From DASQFU01 sp035632955 (GTDB taxonomy: Bacteria; Eisenbacteria; RBG-16-71-46), in NCBI GenBank assembly GCA_035632955.1, contig DASQFU010000116.1, positions 1 through 42,430 of the forward strand: 42,430 nucleotides of DNA, given 5' to 3'. This document shows, one piece after another, positions 15,926 to 24,585 of this stretch (positions are counted from its first letter, which is position 1; every line of letters starts with the position of its first letter). Below the pieces are notes generated by a model. It was not told the DNA's origin. It saw only the letters and a program-made list of their open reading frames with translations, and did no database searches. Position numbers and translations under genes: made by a program.

Positions 15926-17284
15926 TCAGTTGCTCGCCATGCTGGTGATGATTCGCGGCGTCACAAAGATGATCAGCTCGCGATTCTGGCGGGTGGTGCT
16001 GTTCGAGCGGAACAACACGCCCAGCAGCGGGATGTCCTTGAGCAGCGGAACGCCACGGCGCACGTGCGATTCGTTGGTGCGGATCAGACCGCCGATCACG
16101 GCCGTCTCCCCGTCGTTCACCATCACGCGCGTGTCGGCTTCCGACGTGTTGATGATCACGCCGCCCTGGACCGTGCTCTGGGTCGAGAGATCGCTCACTT
16201 CCGGATGGAGGTCGAGGATGATGCGCTTGTCCTCGGTGAGATGCGGCGTCACGCGCAACTGGATGCCGATCGTCTGGAGCTGCGACACCGGGTTGCCGGC
16301 CACGTCCTGAACGATGAGAGGGATCTTCTGACCGACCAGGATCTTGGCTTCACGATTGTCCACCGTCGTTATGCGCGGATTCGAGATGATGTTGGCCTTA
16401 CGATTCTCCTCGAGCACCTGGAGCTGAGCCTCGATGAAGCCCCAGTTCTTCGAGATCCCGTAGGTGAGCCGCGTGACCGGATCCGCGATACCGGAGTTAT
16501 GCTGGCTGCCAAGCGCATTCTCGTCGTCGTTGCCGGGGTGCAAGAAATCGGGCGGGATGGGACCGGTTTGCGTGAAGAACTCGGCATCGACGTCACTGGT
16601 CGGACCCACGTTCCATTCGATGCCGATGTCGCGCAGCGCGGAGGCGTCGACGTCGACGAGCTTGGCCGTGATCTCGATCTGCGGCGTCGTCGAGTCGAGC
16701 ATCAGCGCCATCTTCTCGGCCGCCTCGAGCGTGGCGGGCAGATCGGTGATGATCAGCGAGTTCGTGCGCCGGTCGACCTGAACCGTGCCGCGGCGGGTGA
16801 GCGCGGCCTGCAGAGGGGTCGTCATCTCGCTCGCGTTCGCGTAGTTCAGTTTCACGACTCGGGTCTCGAGCGGCGCGAGATCGGCCGCCTTGGCGCGGGC
16901 CGTCTCCCGCTCCACCTGCTCGGATTGGAGCTTGTTGGCATCGTCCACCCGAATGATCACGCCTTCTTCCACGTAGTCCAGACCGTTGGTGCGCAGAATC
17001 GTGCGCAGGGCTTCCTGCCAGCTCACGTTCCGCAACGAGACGCGGACCGGCCCCGACACGCCGCGCGCGACCACGATGTTGCGACCGCTGAACTCGGCGA
17101 TCGCCCGCACCACGGTCCGCACGTCCGCGCCTTCGACGTCGATCGTGAACGTGCCGGCGCCGGTGCGGACCATCCCCACCGATTTCATTGCCGAAGATTC
17201 CTGGGCCTGGGCGGGCGCGGTCAGCAGCACCGCGCACGTGCCGGCCGCCACAGCAAGCCCCGCTAGGGCCTTACCGATTCGCAT
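15926..17284 (-). CDS. pilQ: Type IV pilus secretin PilQ
   Basis: This 452-residue secretin forms the outer-membrane pore through which the pilus passes. The signal peptide ends near residue 27 (PAQA). An STN-like N0 domain spans about 47-113, a secretin N1 domain about 140-200, and the secretin core about 205-445, with NIISNPRITTVDNREAKILVGQ split over the conserved VxxLS region and ending in LIIFVTPRII. It is shorter than proteobacterial PilQ because it lacks the AMIN domains. GGGAGAG lies just upstream of the ATG at 17284, which overlaps pilP by 14 bases. A strong terminator follows. Confidence 0.95.
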   Translation of the reverse strand: MRIGKALAGLAVAAGTCAVLLTAPAQAQESSAMKSVGMVRTGAGTFTIDVEGADVRTVVRAIAEFSGRNIVVARGVSGPVRVSLRNVSWQEALRTILRTNGLDYVEEGVIIRVDDANKLQSEQVERETARAKAADLAPLETRVVKLNYANASEMTTPLQAALTRRGTVQVDRRTNSLIITDLPATLEAAEKMALMLDSTTPQIEITAKLVDVDASALRDIGIEWNVGPTSDVDAEFFTQTGPIPPDFLHPGNDDENALGSQHNSGIADPVTRLTYGISKNWGFIEAQLQVLEENRKANIISNPRITTVDNREAKILVGQKIPLIVQDVAGNPVSQLQTIGIQLRVTPHLTEDKRIILDLHPEVSDLSTQSTVQGGVIINTSEADTRVMVNDGETAVIGGLIRTNESHVRRGVPLLKDIPLLGVLFRSNSTTRQNRELIIFVTPRIITSMASN

Positions 17285-17972
17285 TCGACTTCTCTCCCTT
17301 CCGCGTCAAAGGAATGGACACCGACTGTGTCTGGCCGTCCACCGTGAGGCTGACGACCACGGATTCCCGAGTCAGGCTTTCGACGAAACCATTCATGATC
17401 TTGTCGCCGCGGCGCAGCACGTGGCTGTTTCCGCGGCCGTCCTCGACCAGCGCGAATCTGTCCGCGTCGCCCCACACGATGCCGACGACCTTGATACCGC
17501 CGACGTCCGGAGGAGCGTCGCCGCCGACATCGGCACCGACGTATTCGCCACCGACCAGAGCCTGGAAGGGATCCCGCCGCCCGAGCGCGTTGTATTGATA
17601 GGTCAAGTGCTCATCGAACTGCGCGGTGGGTTGGATCCCGGCCGACATCGCTTTCGCCGCCACGCGCGCAGCCGGGGTCGCGGGGCTGGATTTCACCGGT
17701 GAGTTCGCCACCGGCTTCACCGTCACGCGTGCCGTGCCGCCGGCCGCGGCGGGCTTCGCCACGGACGCAGTCTTAGGCGTCGCGACCGGAGTCACGGCCG
17801 GGGTGGTCGTTTTACCAACCGCCGCCGGAGCCGGCTTCGAGGCCACTGCCGGAGGATCGGCGGCCCACGTCGGGGACGCCGTCAACGCCGTTGCAGCCAG
17901 CACCAAGGCCAGGCACGCCCGTGTCCGATCGGCGCCGGAGCTGAATACGGATTTAGGATTCTTCGCGCGCAC
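17271..17972 (-). CDS. pilP: Type IV pilus assembly lipoprotein-like protein PilP
   Basis: This 233-residue protein has a signal peptide (ACLALVLAATALTASPTWA) then a 90-residue Ala/Pro/Lys/Thr-rich flexible linker. A C-terminal beta domain follows, with YQYNALGRRDPFQALVGGE, the hallmark GRRDPF motif of PilP, and GDKIMNGFVESLTRESVVVSL. No lipobox Cys follows the signal, unlike Pseudomonas PilP. It bridges PilNO to PilQ. The GTG at 17972 has GGGAG 7 bases upstream and overlaps pilO by 20 bases; longer in-frame starts lie inside pilO and give an implausible basic leader. Confidence 0.85.
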   Translation of the reverse strand: MRAKNPKSVFSSGADRTRACLALVLAATALTASPTWAADPPAVASKPAPAAVGKTTTPAVTPVATPKTASVAKPAAAGGTARVTVKPVANSPVKSSPATPAARVAAKAMSAGIQPTAQFDEHLTYQYNALGRRDPFQALVGGEYVGADVGGDAPPDVGGIKVVGIVWGDADRFALVEDGRGNSHVLRRGDKIMNGFVESLTRESVVVSLTVDGQTQSVSIPLTRKGEKSNANR

Positions 17973-18642
17973 TGGCTGCTCCCTTCTTGGCGGTGCCCTT
18001 GGCGTCTTCCTTGGTGCCCTCTTCCGCTGGCGCGGGGGTCGCGGCCGGAGCCGCTGGCGGCGACGCGGCATTGGGATTGAGGCTGTACGCCGAGGCGGTC
18101 AGCGCGGCCGACGTGGTCGCGAGGGCGTCGCCTTTGGTGTTGGTCGAGAGCTTGACGTTCGACACCGTCACGATGCGACGCATGTTCGCAAGCTCGGCCA
18201 GGAACGATCCGACCTGATGGTAGCCACCGTAAATCGAGATCTCCATTGGCAGCTCGGTGTAATAGGTCTCGGAGTTCGCCGGGCTGGGCTTGAACATCAA
18301 GAACTGGACGCCGGTCTGCTGGCCGGCGAGCGTGATCTTTCGCAACAGGGCGGCGAGCTGGCGATCGGCCGGCAGCAGCTCCGCCGCCATCGCCCAACGC
18401 TCGTGGAGCTGCTCGTATTCCGCCTCGAAGCGCGGCAGGTCCGCCACCGACGCGCGTGCGCGCGCCAGCTCGGTCGCCTTTTTCTCGTAGTCCGCCTTGA
18501 GCGCCAACTCGCGGTCCCGCTGATTCGGGAAGCTGAACGGCACGAGATGACTGAAGAAGAACACCCCGAGCACGCCGCCGGCGAGCAGGACGCACAAGGC
18601 GATCTTCAGGACCGCCTGATTCTTGAGATTCACTTGGGCCAT
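17953..18642 (-). CDS. pilO: Type IV pilus alignment protein PilO
   Basis: This 229-residue inner-membrane protein has a short cytoplasmic N-terminus, one membrane segment (about residues 12-33), a coiled coil (about 45-80, with LARARASVADLPRFEAEYEQL) and a ferredoxin-like domain (LPADRQLAALLRKITLAGQQTGVQFL and LPMEISIYGGYHQVGSFLAELANMRRIV split by short loops). The final 45 residues are Ala/Pro/Lys-rich. It pairs with PilN in the alignment complex. It starts 11 bases after the pilN stop, in operon order M-N-O-P-Q. Confidence 0.93.
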   Translation of the reverse strand: MAQVNLKNQAVLKIALCVLLAGGVLGVFFFSHLVPFSFPNQRDRELALKADYEKKATELARARASVADLPRFEAEYEQLHERWAMAAELLPADRQLAALLRKITLAGQQTGVQFLMFKPSPANSETYYTELPMEISIYGGYHQVGSFLAELANMRRIVTVSNVKLSTNTKGDALATTSAALTASAYSLNPNAASPPAAPAATPAPAEEGTKEDAKGTAKKGAASAREES

Positions 18643-18653
18643 GGCGTCCTCGC

Positions 18654-19223
18654 TCAGTTCGCAGGCTCGTCCGGAGTCACCTGGCAGGTGACCCGGAAGC
18701 GCACCACGTCACGGTCGACCATCCCGCCACGCTCCGCCACGCCCAGCTCGACGTTCGCGAACAACGGCGAACGTTCGAGCCGCGACATGAAGTCGGAGAC
18801 GACGAGATTGGAAAAAGTGACCCCCTCCAAACTGAGCTGGTTGCCGGCTTCCTGCTGGGCCGAGTTCAGCCAGAGGTGGTCGGGAACGCAGCGCGCCAGC
18901 TCGTCCATGAGCCGGATGCTCTGGGTGCGTCCCTTTTCGAGTTTGCTGATGATGCCGAGCCGAAGGTCGAGCTCGGCGCGTTCCTGGGCGAGCCGATTGA
19001 CCCGCTCGATCTGCGGCGCCAGGGCGCGCGACTGCGCTTCGACCTCGGCGATCGAGTGGGTGAGCGCCGCGAGGCGCGTGCGCTGGGCGATCACCGTGCC
19101 GACGACCACGAACACGGCGGCCAGCATCACGACGAGCGGAAGAACCAGCTCGCCGGCCTTGAAGCTGACCGCGGCTCTGCGGTGGGCCTTGTCCTCCTTC
19201 GGAAGGAGATTGATGCGAATCAT
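18654..19223 (-). CDS. pilN: Type IV pilus alignment protein PilN
   Basis: This 189-residue protein starts with the PilN signature MIRINLLP, the cytoplasmic peptide that binds PilM. A membrane segment at about 27-46 (LPLVVMLAAVFVVVGTVIA) is followed by a coiled coil and a small alpha/beta domain. Neighbour order and length are standard. The ATG at 19223 overlaps the pilM stop by 4 bases, and AAGGAG-type sequence lies upstream within the pilM end. Confidence 0.94.
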   Translation of the reverse strand: MIRINLLPKEDKAHRRAAVSFKAGELVLPLVVMLAAVFVVVGTVIAQRTRLAALTHSIAEVEAQSRALAPQIERVNRLAQERAELDLRLGIISKLEKGRTQSIRLMDELARCVPDHLWLNSAQQEAGNQLSLEGVTFSNLVVSDFMSRLERSPLFANVELGVAERGGMVDRDVVRFRVTCQVTPDEPAN

Positions 19224-20275
19224 TTCTTGTCTCCCAGGCGGCGCAAGGCGAGCCCGATGCCAACCGTCAGGAGGGGCGCCACCTTCATGACGTCCTGCCC
19301 GGCAAACAGCGCCGGGTCGTATTGGATCCGGGCCAGGGGGTTCGCAATTTCCGACGGCACGCCGAAGCGGCGATTGAGGAACTCGGACAGGCCGGGGGTC
19401 AGCGCGCTGCCCCCGCACAGGATGACGCGCGAGATCGCTCCCGCTTCGCCGGCAGTGCGCAGGAAGGCCTGCGCGCGCTCGAGCGCGGTGGCGAGCCCTT
19501 CGCACGCTTGCTCGATCACCGGCGTGATCTCGAGCGAGGCGCCCGACTCGCCGCGAACGGCGGCGGCGGCTTCGACCTGGCTCAGATTGAACTTGCGCTG
19601 GGCGGCCTCGATGAACGTGTTGCCGCCGAGCTGGAGATCCTTCGTGAAGTACGGCACGCCGGCCTGGGTGATGTTGATGTTCGTGATCTCGGCGCCGACG
19701 TTGAGCGCCGCCACCACCTCGTCGGGCGCGAAGTCGTAGTTCGCTTCCAGCGCGTTCTGGGTGGCGAAGGAGTCGACGTCCACGATCGCCGGCTGCAGGC
19801 CGGCTTCGCGAATCAGATCGCCGAACGAGACCACCATGTCCTTCTTGGCCGCCACCAGCAGTACGTGCATCTGCTTCGGGTCGTTCGGGGCAGGGCCCAA
19901 GATCTCGAAGTCGAGCGAGACGTCGTTGATGTCGTACGGAACGTGCTGCTCCGCTTCCCAGTACACCGCTTGCTGCGCGTCCTCGGCCGACAGCCGGTTC
20001 ATGGTGATCTTCTTGACGATCACCGCGCGACCGCTGACGGCGGCGACGACGTTGCGCGACGTGATGTGACGCGACTCGAGCAGATTGGAGATCGCATCGA
20101 CCACGAGCTGGCGATCCATGATCTCGCCGTCGACGATCGCCTCTCCGAGCGGCGCGGAAATCCCCCAGTTGGCCAGGCGGTGGCCCTTGTTCGACTGACC
20201 CTCGAGCTCCGCCACCTTGATCGAGTGGCTGCCGATGTCCAGTCCCACCAGGGATTGCTTCCTACCGAAGAGCAT
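19220..20275 (-). CDS. pilM: Type IV pilus assembly ATPase-fold protein PilM
   Basis: This 351-residue cytoplasmic actin-like protein has the N-terminal VGLDIGSHSIKVAEL phosphate-binding loop (about residues 9-23), the central VDVDSFATQNALE segment and the C-terminal ILCGGSALTPGLSEFL adenosine loop. It docks the PilN N-terminus at the inner face of the membrane. The ATG at 20275 has AGGGAG about 8 bases upstream. The 227 bases between it and the TPR gene hold no gene and presumably the pilM promoter. I could not pick a convincing -35/-10 or -24/-12 pair there; a small dyad around CGGTTGCTGAACCG (about 20399-20412) is visible. Confidence 0.95.
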   Translation of the reverse strand: MLFGRKQSLVGLDIGSHSIKVAELEGQSNKGHRLANWGISAPLGEAIVDGEIMDRQLVVDAISNLLESRHITSRNVVAAVSGRAVIVKKITMNRLSAEDAQQAVYWEAEQHVPYDINDVSLDFEILGPAPNDPKQMHVLLVAAKKDMVVSFGDLIREAGLQPAIVDVDSFATQNALEANYDFAPDEVVAALNVGAEITNINITQAGVPYFTKDLQLGGNTFIEAAQRKFNLSQVEAAAAVRGESGASLEITPVIEQACEGLATALERAQAFLRTAGEAGAISRVILCGGSALTPGLSEFLNRRFGVPSEIANPLARIQYDPALFAGQDVMKVAPLLTVGIGLALRRLGDKK

Positions 20276-20502
20276 GATTTCACTCCCTGAAGAGGTTCGA
20301 TCGCGGCTGGCCTGCGAGGCAGCGCGGCGCCGATCGAGCCCGACGACGAAACACAACAATCTTCACGGCCGTGACTTCGGCCTGCCACCACTGGTGATCG
20401 GTTGCTGAACCGCAAGACTTGAGGCGTTTTCCGATTCCCGGCCACGAGCGACCGCGCGACACTCGCCGCGCGACGCACGGCAACTGGCGAGTGTGCGGGG
20501 CG

Positions 20503-21258
20503 TTATCGGGACCTGCGCACGATCGGGGTGGTCAGCCGCTTGACGGCGAGCTCGGCCCGTCCGGTCTCGACTGCTTCCCGGATCTTGCGCATCTCTCGGC
20601 CGGCCATTTTGCGCAGGTACGGATTCTCGGAGCCGGCCGCGACTTCCGCCCACAACAGGTACGCGACCCCCAGGTCGCCCGAATGCTGACGCGCGAACGC
20701 AGCGAATCGCCGCGACTCCGGAGGACCGTCGGGTTGTCGCGCCGCCTGCTCGAAGTATTGGGCGGCGCGCCGGAGATCCCGGCCGCCGGGCCTGACGTAG
20801 TGGAGGAATCCGAGCTCGAAGGCCAGCCGGCCGCTGGTCGGATTGACCCCCAGACCCTTCTCCATCAGCGCCTCGGCACGGGCGAAGTCACTCCCCTCCT
20901 GAGCGAGCGCGAACGCCCCGAACACGTAAGCCGGGATGAAGCCGGGGGCCAGAGTCGTGAGGACGTCGAACACGTGATACATGCGGGTGAAGCGCATGTC
21001 GCTGCTGCGATGCTCGCCGTAGTACTGCACCGCCCGCAACCATGCCAGGTCGGCCGCGGTCTCGCCATGGCCCAGCGTGGCGGGTCGCAGCAGCATCCCC
21101 GACGGATAGTAGGACAGCTCTTCCAGCGGCCTTGGAGCCGGCAGGCGGCGGTACGCGAAATCGGAGACCTGGAAGACGAAGCCGACCAGGGTCAGCGCGA
21201 GCGCCCACGCGGCGCTCATTCGCAGCACGCGCGGAGGGACGCTTTGCAGCACTCTCAC
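20503..21258 (-). CDS. Membrane-anchored TPR-like protein of the pilus ABC cassette
   Basis: This 251-residue protein has one N-terminal membrane segment (about residues 16-33) and a helical body with TPR-like pairs: ADLAWLRAVQYYGEHR, FIPAYVFGAFALAQEG, AEALMEKGLGVNPTSGRLAFELGFL. It resembles tetratricopeptide partners found beside ABC permeases in deltaproteobacteria. In Myxococcus xanthus the pil locus carries pilG, pilH and pilI, where H and I form an ABC transporter and G is an accessory protein; this gene occupies the pilG-like role by position, which is inference. The GTG at 21258 overlaps the permease stop codon (GTGA). It is followed by the pilM leader. Confidence 0.65.
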   Translation of the reverse strand: MRVLQSVPPRVLRMSAAWALALTLVGFVFQVSDFAYRRLPAPRPLEELSYYPSGMLLRPATLGHGETAADLAWLRAVQYYGEHRSSDMRFTRMYHVFDVLTTLAPGFIPAYVFGAFALAQEGSDFARAEALMEKGLGVNPTSGRLAFELGFLHYVRPGGRDLRRAAQYFEQAARQPDGPPESRRFAAFARQHSGDLGVAYLLWAEVAAGSENPYLRKMAGREMRKIREAVETGRAELAVKRLTTPIVRRSR

Positions 21259-22019
21259 TTGAAGTCCCGCGACTCGAACGCGGCGGCCGCCAGGCACAGC
21301 ACGCACGCGCAGTAGACCGCGGCGTAGCCGCTCGCGACTCCGAGATGGAACCCGGATGTGGTGTCGCCCGCGGCGGCGAGCGAGCGCATGTTGAAGATCG
21401 GAAGATTCGGCACCAGGTTGGCGACCACCTCGATCGCACCCGCGATCCCGGGCGGGAACTGATGCGCGAAGCCGCGGAGGTCGCCGCTCCACTGCCCGAG
21501 ACAGTAGGCTCCGAGCGTGTAGAGCGCCGAGAGCACGGGCGTCGAGAGCGCCGAGAACATCACGACCAACGACGTCAGAACCGTCAGCTCGAGCCCCGCC
21601 AGATACACCGCCTGAGCCAGCGAGGGACCATGCCCGGCATGCCCGCGCAACGCCAGCAGCGCCCACAACGCGGCACCCAGAGTCGCCGCGACCACCCACA
21701 ACGCCCCCGCCATTCCGGCCCACTTCCCGGTCAGGTAGACCGGACGCCCAATCGGCCGGGAGAGCAGGTTGTAGATCGTCCGCTTCTCGATCTCCTTGGA
21801 GATCAGACTCGAACCGGCAAGGAGCACGACCAGCATGCCGAGCACGGAAATCGAGGTCAATCCCAGGTCGATCGTCAGGCGATGCCCCTCCCCGAGGGCG
21901 AGCGGGCTCAACAGCTGGGTCAAGAGCATCGCGGCGATCCCGAACAGGACGACGCCGGTCACCACCCGATCGCGAGTGGCCTCGCGGAACGTGTTGCGCG
22001 CGATCGCCGCGACGATCAT
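21255..22019 (-). CDS. ABC-2 type transporter permease (PilI-like)
   Basis: This 254-residue membrane protein has six predicted hydrophobic segments and an N-terminal amphipathic helix (ARNTFREATRDRV) typical of ABC-2/NatB-type permeases. The cytoplasmic loop SLISKEIEKRTIYNLLSRPIGR is the usual coupling region of the ABC-2 family. The ATG overlaps the ATPase gene (ATGA), which makes it the partner. The substrate is unknown. Its place inside the pilus locus matches Myxococcus pilI, needed for pilus assembly, so a pilus-linked function is inferred. Confidence 0.8.
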   Translation of the reverse strand: MIVAAIARNTFREATRDRVVTGVVLFGIAAMLLTQLLSPLALGEGHRLTIDLGLTSISVLGMLVVLLAGSSLISKEIEKRTIYNLLSRPIGRPVYLTGKWAGMAGALWVVAATLGAALWALLALRGHAGHGPSLAQAVYLAGLELTVLTSLVVMFSALSTPVLSALYTLGAYCLGQWSGDLRGFAHQFPPGIAGAIEVVANLVPNLPIFNMRSLAAAGDTTSGFHLGVASGYAAVYCACVLCLAAAAFESRDFK

Positions 22020-23104
22020 GCCGTCCTCCGCTCCGCCGGTTCGCCAGCGCGCGCCGGTGACGGCGCCTCGGATCGGGATCCCGCGCCCTCGGCCGTGGCC
22101 ATGAACAGCTCTTCGAGCGTCACTCGATTCGGCGTCACCGTCCGGATCTGAATCCGGCTGCGGAGCAGCCATTCGAGCACCTCGCCGAGTCGTTGCTCCG
22201 CGGACAGCGTGAGGACGGTCTCGTGGGAGCGTTGGCGGCACTCGACGACGCCGTCCAAGTTCGCGGGCACCTCGAGCGTTCCCGCTCCGGTGCAGCGGAT
22301 CTCGATCCGCTGGCGGCTGCCTTGAACCAGCTCACCAACCGTGGCGACGCGCGTGAGTCTGCCCTGCAGCAGGATCGCCACGCGATCGCACAGTATTTCG
22401 ACATCCGGAAGGATGTGCGACGAAAACAGCACCGTGACGCCGCGCTCTTTCTGTTCCTGAATGAGCTCGCGCACGTCTCGCCGGCCGAAAGGATCCAACC
22501 CGCTCATCGGCTCGTCCAGGATCAGGAGCTCGGGATCGTGCAGCAGCGCAGCGGCGAGCCCCAGCCGCTGCAGCATCCCCTTCGAGTACTTGCGTAAGAC
22601 CAGCCGCGGCCGTTCGCCGAGCCCGGCACGACCCAGCCAGTGACGCGCTTGACGGTGGGCATCGCCACCCGAAAGGCCGGAGAGGCAACCCGCGAACTCC
22701 AGGTATTCGATTCCGTTCAGATAGTCGTAGAAGTAAGGTTGCTCGGGCAGGAACCCGATTCGCCGCCGGCTCGCGGTCTCGTGGATCGGCACGCCGAGCA
22801 GCCACGCGGTTCCCCGCGTCGGCTTGTGCAGGCCGGTGAGCAGCTTGAGCGTGGTCGTCTTCCCCGCCCCGTTGGGGCCGAGATATCCCAGCACCTCGCC
22901 GCGGCGAACGTCGAGGTCGAGACCCTCGAGGCCGCGAACCACCTGGAGTGTCCAGGGATTGCGGTAGACCTTCGTCAGGTCGCGGGTCGAGATCGCCAGC
23001 CCTGCGTCCGGGAGCATTTGAAGCGCGCCGACGCCTGCAACCGGCCACTTCTTGTCCGGCACGATCGAAGTGTTCCCGGCCAATCCATTCTGGGCTGGTC
23101 GCAT
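22016..23104 (-). CDS. ABC transporter ATP-binding protein (PilH-like)
   Basis: This 362-residue ATPase has the Walker A GPNGAGKTTT (about residues 77-86), the Q-loop FLPEQPYFYDYL, the signature YSKGMLQRLGLA (a variant of LSGGQ), the Walker B LLILDEPMSGLDP and the switch SSH. A C-terminal domain of about 100 residues follows. It drives the adjacent permease. The ATG at 23104 has GAGG 6 bases upstream; the next in-frame ATG (23017) lacks one. By position and partners it corresponds to Myxococcus pilH. The 224 bases upstream, after pilin 1, show no gene. Confidence 0.88.
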   Translation of the reverse strand: MRPAQNGLAGNTSIVPDKKWPVAGVGALQMLPDAGLAISTRDLTKVYRNPWTLQVVRGLEGLDLDVRRGEVLGYLGPNGAGKTTTLKLLTGLHKPTRGTAWLLGVPIHETASRRRIGFLPEQPYFYDYLNGIEYLEFAGCLSGLSGGDAHRQARHWLGRAGLGERPRLVLRKYSKGMLQRLGLAAALLHDPELLILDEPMSGLDPFGRRDVRELIQEQKERGVTVLFSSHILPDVEILCDRVAILLQGRLTRVATVGELVQGSRQRIEIRCTGAGTLEVPANLDGVVECRQRSHETVLTLSAEQRLGEVLEWLLRSRIQIRTVTPNRVTLEELFMATAEGAGSRSEAPSPARAGEPAERRTA

Positions 23105-23328
23105 CAGTGCCTCGGAGTCACGCCGTACGAGAGACTTGCGCCGCTGTCAGTAAAGCGGTCCAGGTTCGGGTCGTGCACTCCGCAATCCCCGTGCCGCTGA
23201 CCACCGCTGCCCCGCGGGCCGGGGCTTCGAGAACGCGCGCGAGGGGTTCGGTGCGGAGTCCTGTTTCATCGCGCCTCGCAAGGCACTCACCGAGAGCGCG
23301 GTGTGACCCAGCAGCCGAAGCCGTTTGA

Positions 23329-23766
23329 TCAGTTCCCGGCGGTCAGGATCAGCGCCAAGCCGCCGGCCTTCCCGCGTCCCTTGATGTTGTACGTGAGGCC
23401 AAGGGCCGAGTCGGCATAGCTCGTGATCCCGGAGGTCGCGGAGGGATTCGCGGAGGCGCTGCCTCGATCCTCCCACGCCTCACCGGGCCCTGTGAGCCGA
23501 CTGAATGGATTCCTGAAGTTCGTCCCCCCTCCGGGCATGCGGACGACGATGCTGTCGGCGAAACCCGCGTAAAACCCTTCGCTCTGGACCCCGTAGTCCT
23601 CCGAGGTGAGCTGGAAGGTGTGCATGTTCGACTTCGTGCTGCCCTCTTTAGCCCGGTTCTGCATCGCGACGAAGTTCGGGATCGCGATCGCCGCCAGGAT
23701 GCCGATGATCACGACCACGATCATCAGCTCGATGAGGGTGAACCCCTGTTCATGTGCGCGTCTCAT
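23329..23766 (-). CDS. pilA: Type IV major pilin paralogue 1
   Basis: This 145-residue prepilin has the leader MRRAHEQG cut before Phe, then the class IVa core FTLIELMIVVVIIGILAA with Glu5. The mature part of about 137 residues ends with a beta region (TYNIKGRGKAGG). It has no Cys pair for a D-loop disulfide. It matches paralogue 2 at roughly two thirds of positions, and is nearly identical in the first 50 residues. GAGG lies 5 bases before the ATG at 23766. It has its own -24/-12 promoter and is separated from pilin 2 by a terminator. Confidence 0.92.
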   Translation of the reverse strand: MRRAHEQGFTLIELMIVVVIIGILAAIAIPNFVAMQNRAKEGSTKSNMHTFQLTSEDYGVQSEGFYAGFADSIVVRMPGGGTNFRNPFSRLTGPGEAWEDRGSASANPSATSGITSYADSALGLTYNIKGRGKAGGLALILTAGN

Positions 23767-23813
23767 GACACCTCACTCTCTGTCTCCTGTTTGTCCAACC
23801 GCACTTGGAGTTT

Positions 23814-23829
23814 TGCAAGCGCGATGCCA
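23814..23829 (-). promoter_or_regulatory. Sigma-54 (-24/-12) promoter of pilin 1
   Basis: The minus strand reads TGGCATCGCGCTTGCA, with GG and GC separated by the required 10 bases. The consensus is TGGCAC-N5-TTGCA; only the last base of the -24 box differs. It lies 48 bases before the pilin 1 start codon. The sigma-54 activator PilR is encoded close by. Confidence 0.75.
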
Positions 23830-24020
23830 GAGTTTTTCCGTCCGCGATCGAACACATGACTGCGGCTAAATCGAGCCGGCAATGGATCATGGGACTCACC
23901 TGGGCGGAAGCCGCACAACGTGCTGGGTTGCGATGTGATTCAAAACTCCCGCCGTCGTGCGAAACGCCCGGTTCATTCGCTGTCGATGGAGTGACACGAG
24001 CTTGCCGGCCTCCGCTCCGC

Positions 24021-24054
24021 AAAAGCTCGAGGGCGGGGTCTCCCCCGCCCTCGA
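24021..24054 (-). terminator. Rho-independent terminator after pilin 2
   Basis: A 12-base-pair perfect stem (TCGAGGGCGGGG with CCCCGCCCTCGA, loop of four) at 24027-24054 is followed on the minus strand, two bases on, by TTTT (24024-24021). It begins 24 bases after the pilin 2 stop codon and isolates the two pilin transcripts. The rest of the 311-base space between the pilins holds the pilin 1 promoter and no gene. Confidence 0.85.
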
Positions 24055-24077
24055 CGCGTTCTCGGATTGCCCGACGA

Positions 24078-24512
24078 CTACTGACCGGCCGTCAGCACCA
24101 GGGTGAGCGCGGCATTGTTGCCACGGCCCTTGATGTTGTAGGTCACACCGGCGGACGAGTCCGCGTAGCTCGTGATGCCACGCGTCGCGGCCGGAGCGGC
24201 CGACGCACTCGCCCGATCTTCCCAAGCCACGTTCACACCGACCGTCTGGGTGAACGGGTTCTTGAAGGTCGTGCCCGCAGACGGCAAGCGCACCGCAACG
24301 GAGTCCGCGACCAGCGCGTAGGTCCCGTCGCTCTGCACGCCGTAGTCCTCCGCGGAGAGCTGGAAGGTGTGCATGTTGGCCTTCGTGCTCCCTTCCTTGG
24401 CGCGGTTCTGCATCGCGATGAAGTTCGGGATCGCGATCGCCGCGAGGATACCGATGATCACGACCACGATCATCAGCTCGATCAGAGTGAAGCCTTTCTG
24501 GGACTTGAACAT
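24078..24512 (-). CDS. pilA: Type IV major pilin paralogue 2
   Basis: This 144-residue prepilin has the leader MFKSQKG cut before Phe and the hydrophobic helix FTLIELMIVVVIIGILAA with Glu5. The globular part contains SEDYGVQ-like and GITSYADSSAG motifs shared with paralogue 1. It has no Cys pair. A very strong ribosome site, AGGAGGAG, lies 8 bases before the ATG at 24512. A near-perfect -24/-12 promoter lies 74 bases upstream and a terminator follows, so this is an independent, probably highly expressed unit. Confidence 0.95.
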   Translation of the reverse strand: MFKSQKGFTLIELMIVVVIIGILAAIAIPNFIAMQNRAKEGSTKANMHTFQLSAEDYGVQSDGTYALVADSVAVRLPSAGTTFKNPFTQTVGVNVAWEDRASASAAPAATRGITSYADSSAGVTYNIKGRGNNAALTLVLTAGQ

Positions 24513-24585
24513 GGTTTCGGACTCCTCCTGGTTCGGGGTGGCTGGGCCGCCCCTTGGGGTCTGACCCTCTCCACCTACCTGCTTG

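Noticed and set aside
15863..17266. Plus-strand open frame opposite pilQ
   Set aside because: PilQ is unmistakable on the minus strand; the antisense product is His/Arg/Asp-rich shadow sequence and crosses the pilQ terminator.
20276..20502. c-di-GMP (GEMM) riboswitch in the pilM leader
   Set aside because: I looked for the conserved GEMM core and did not find it; only a weak dyad is visible.
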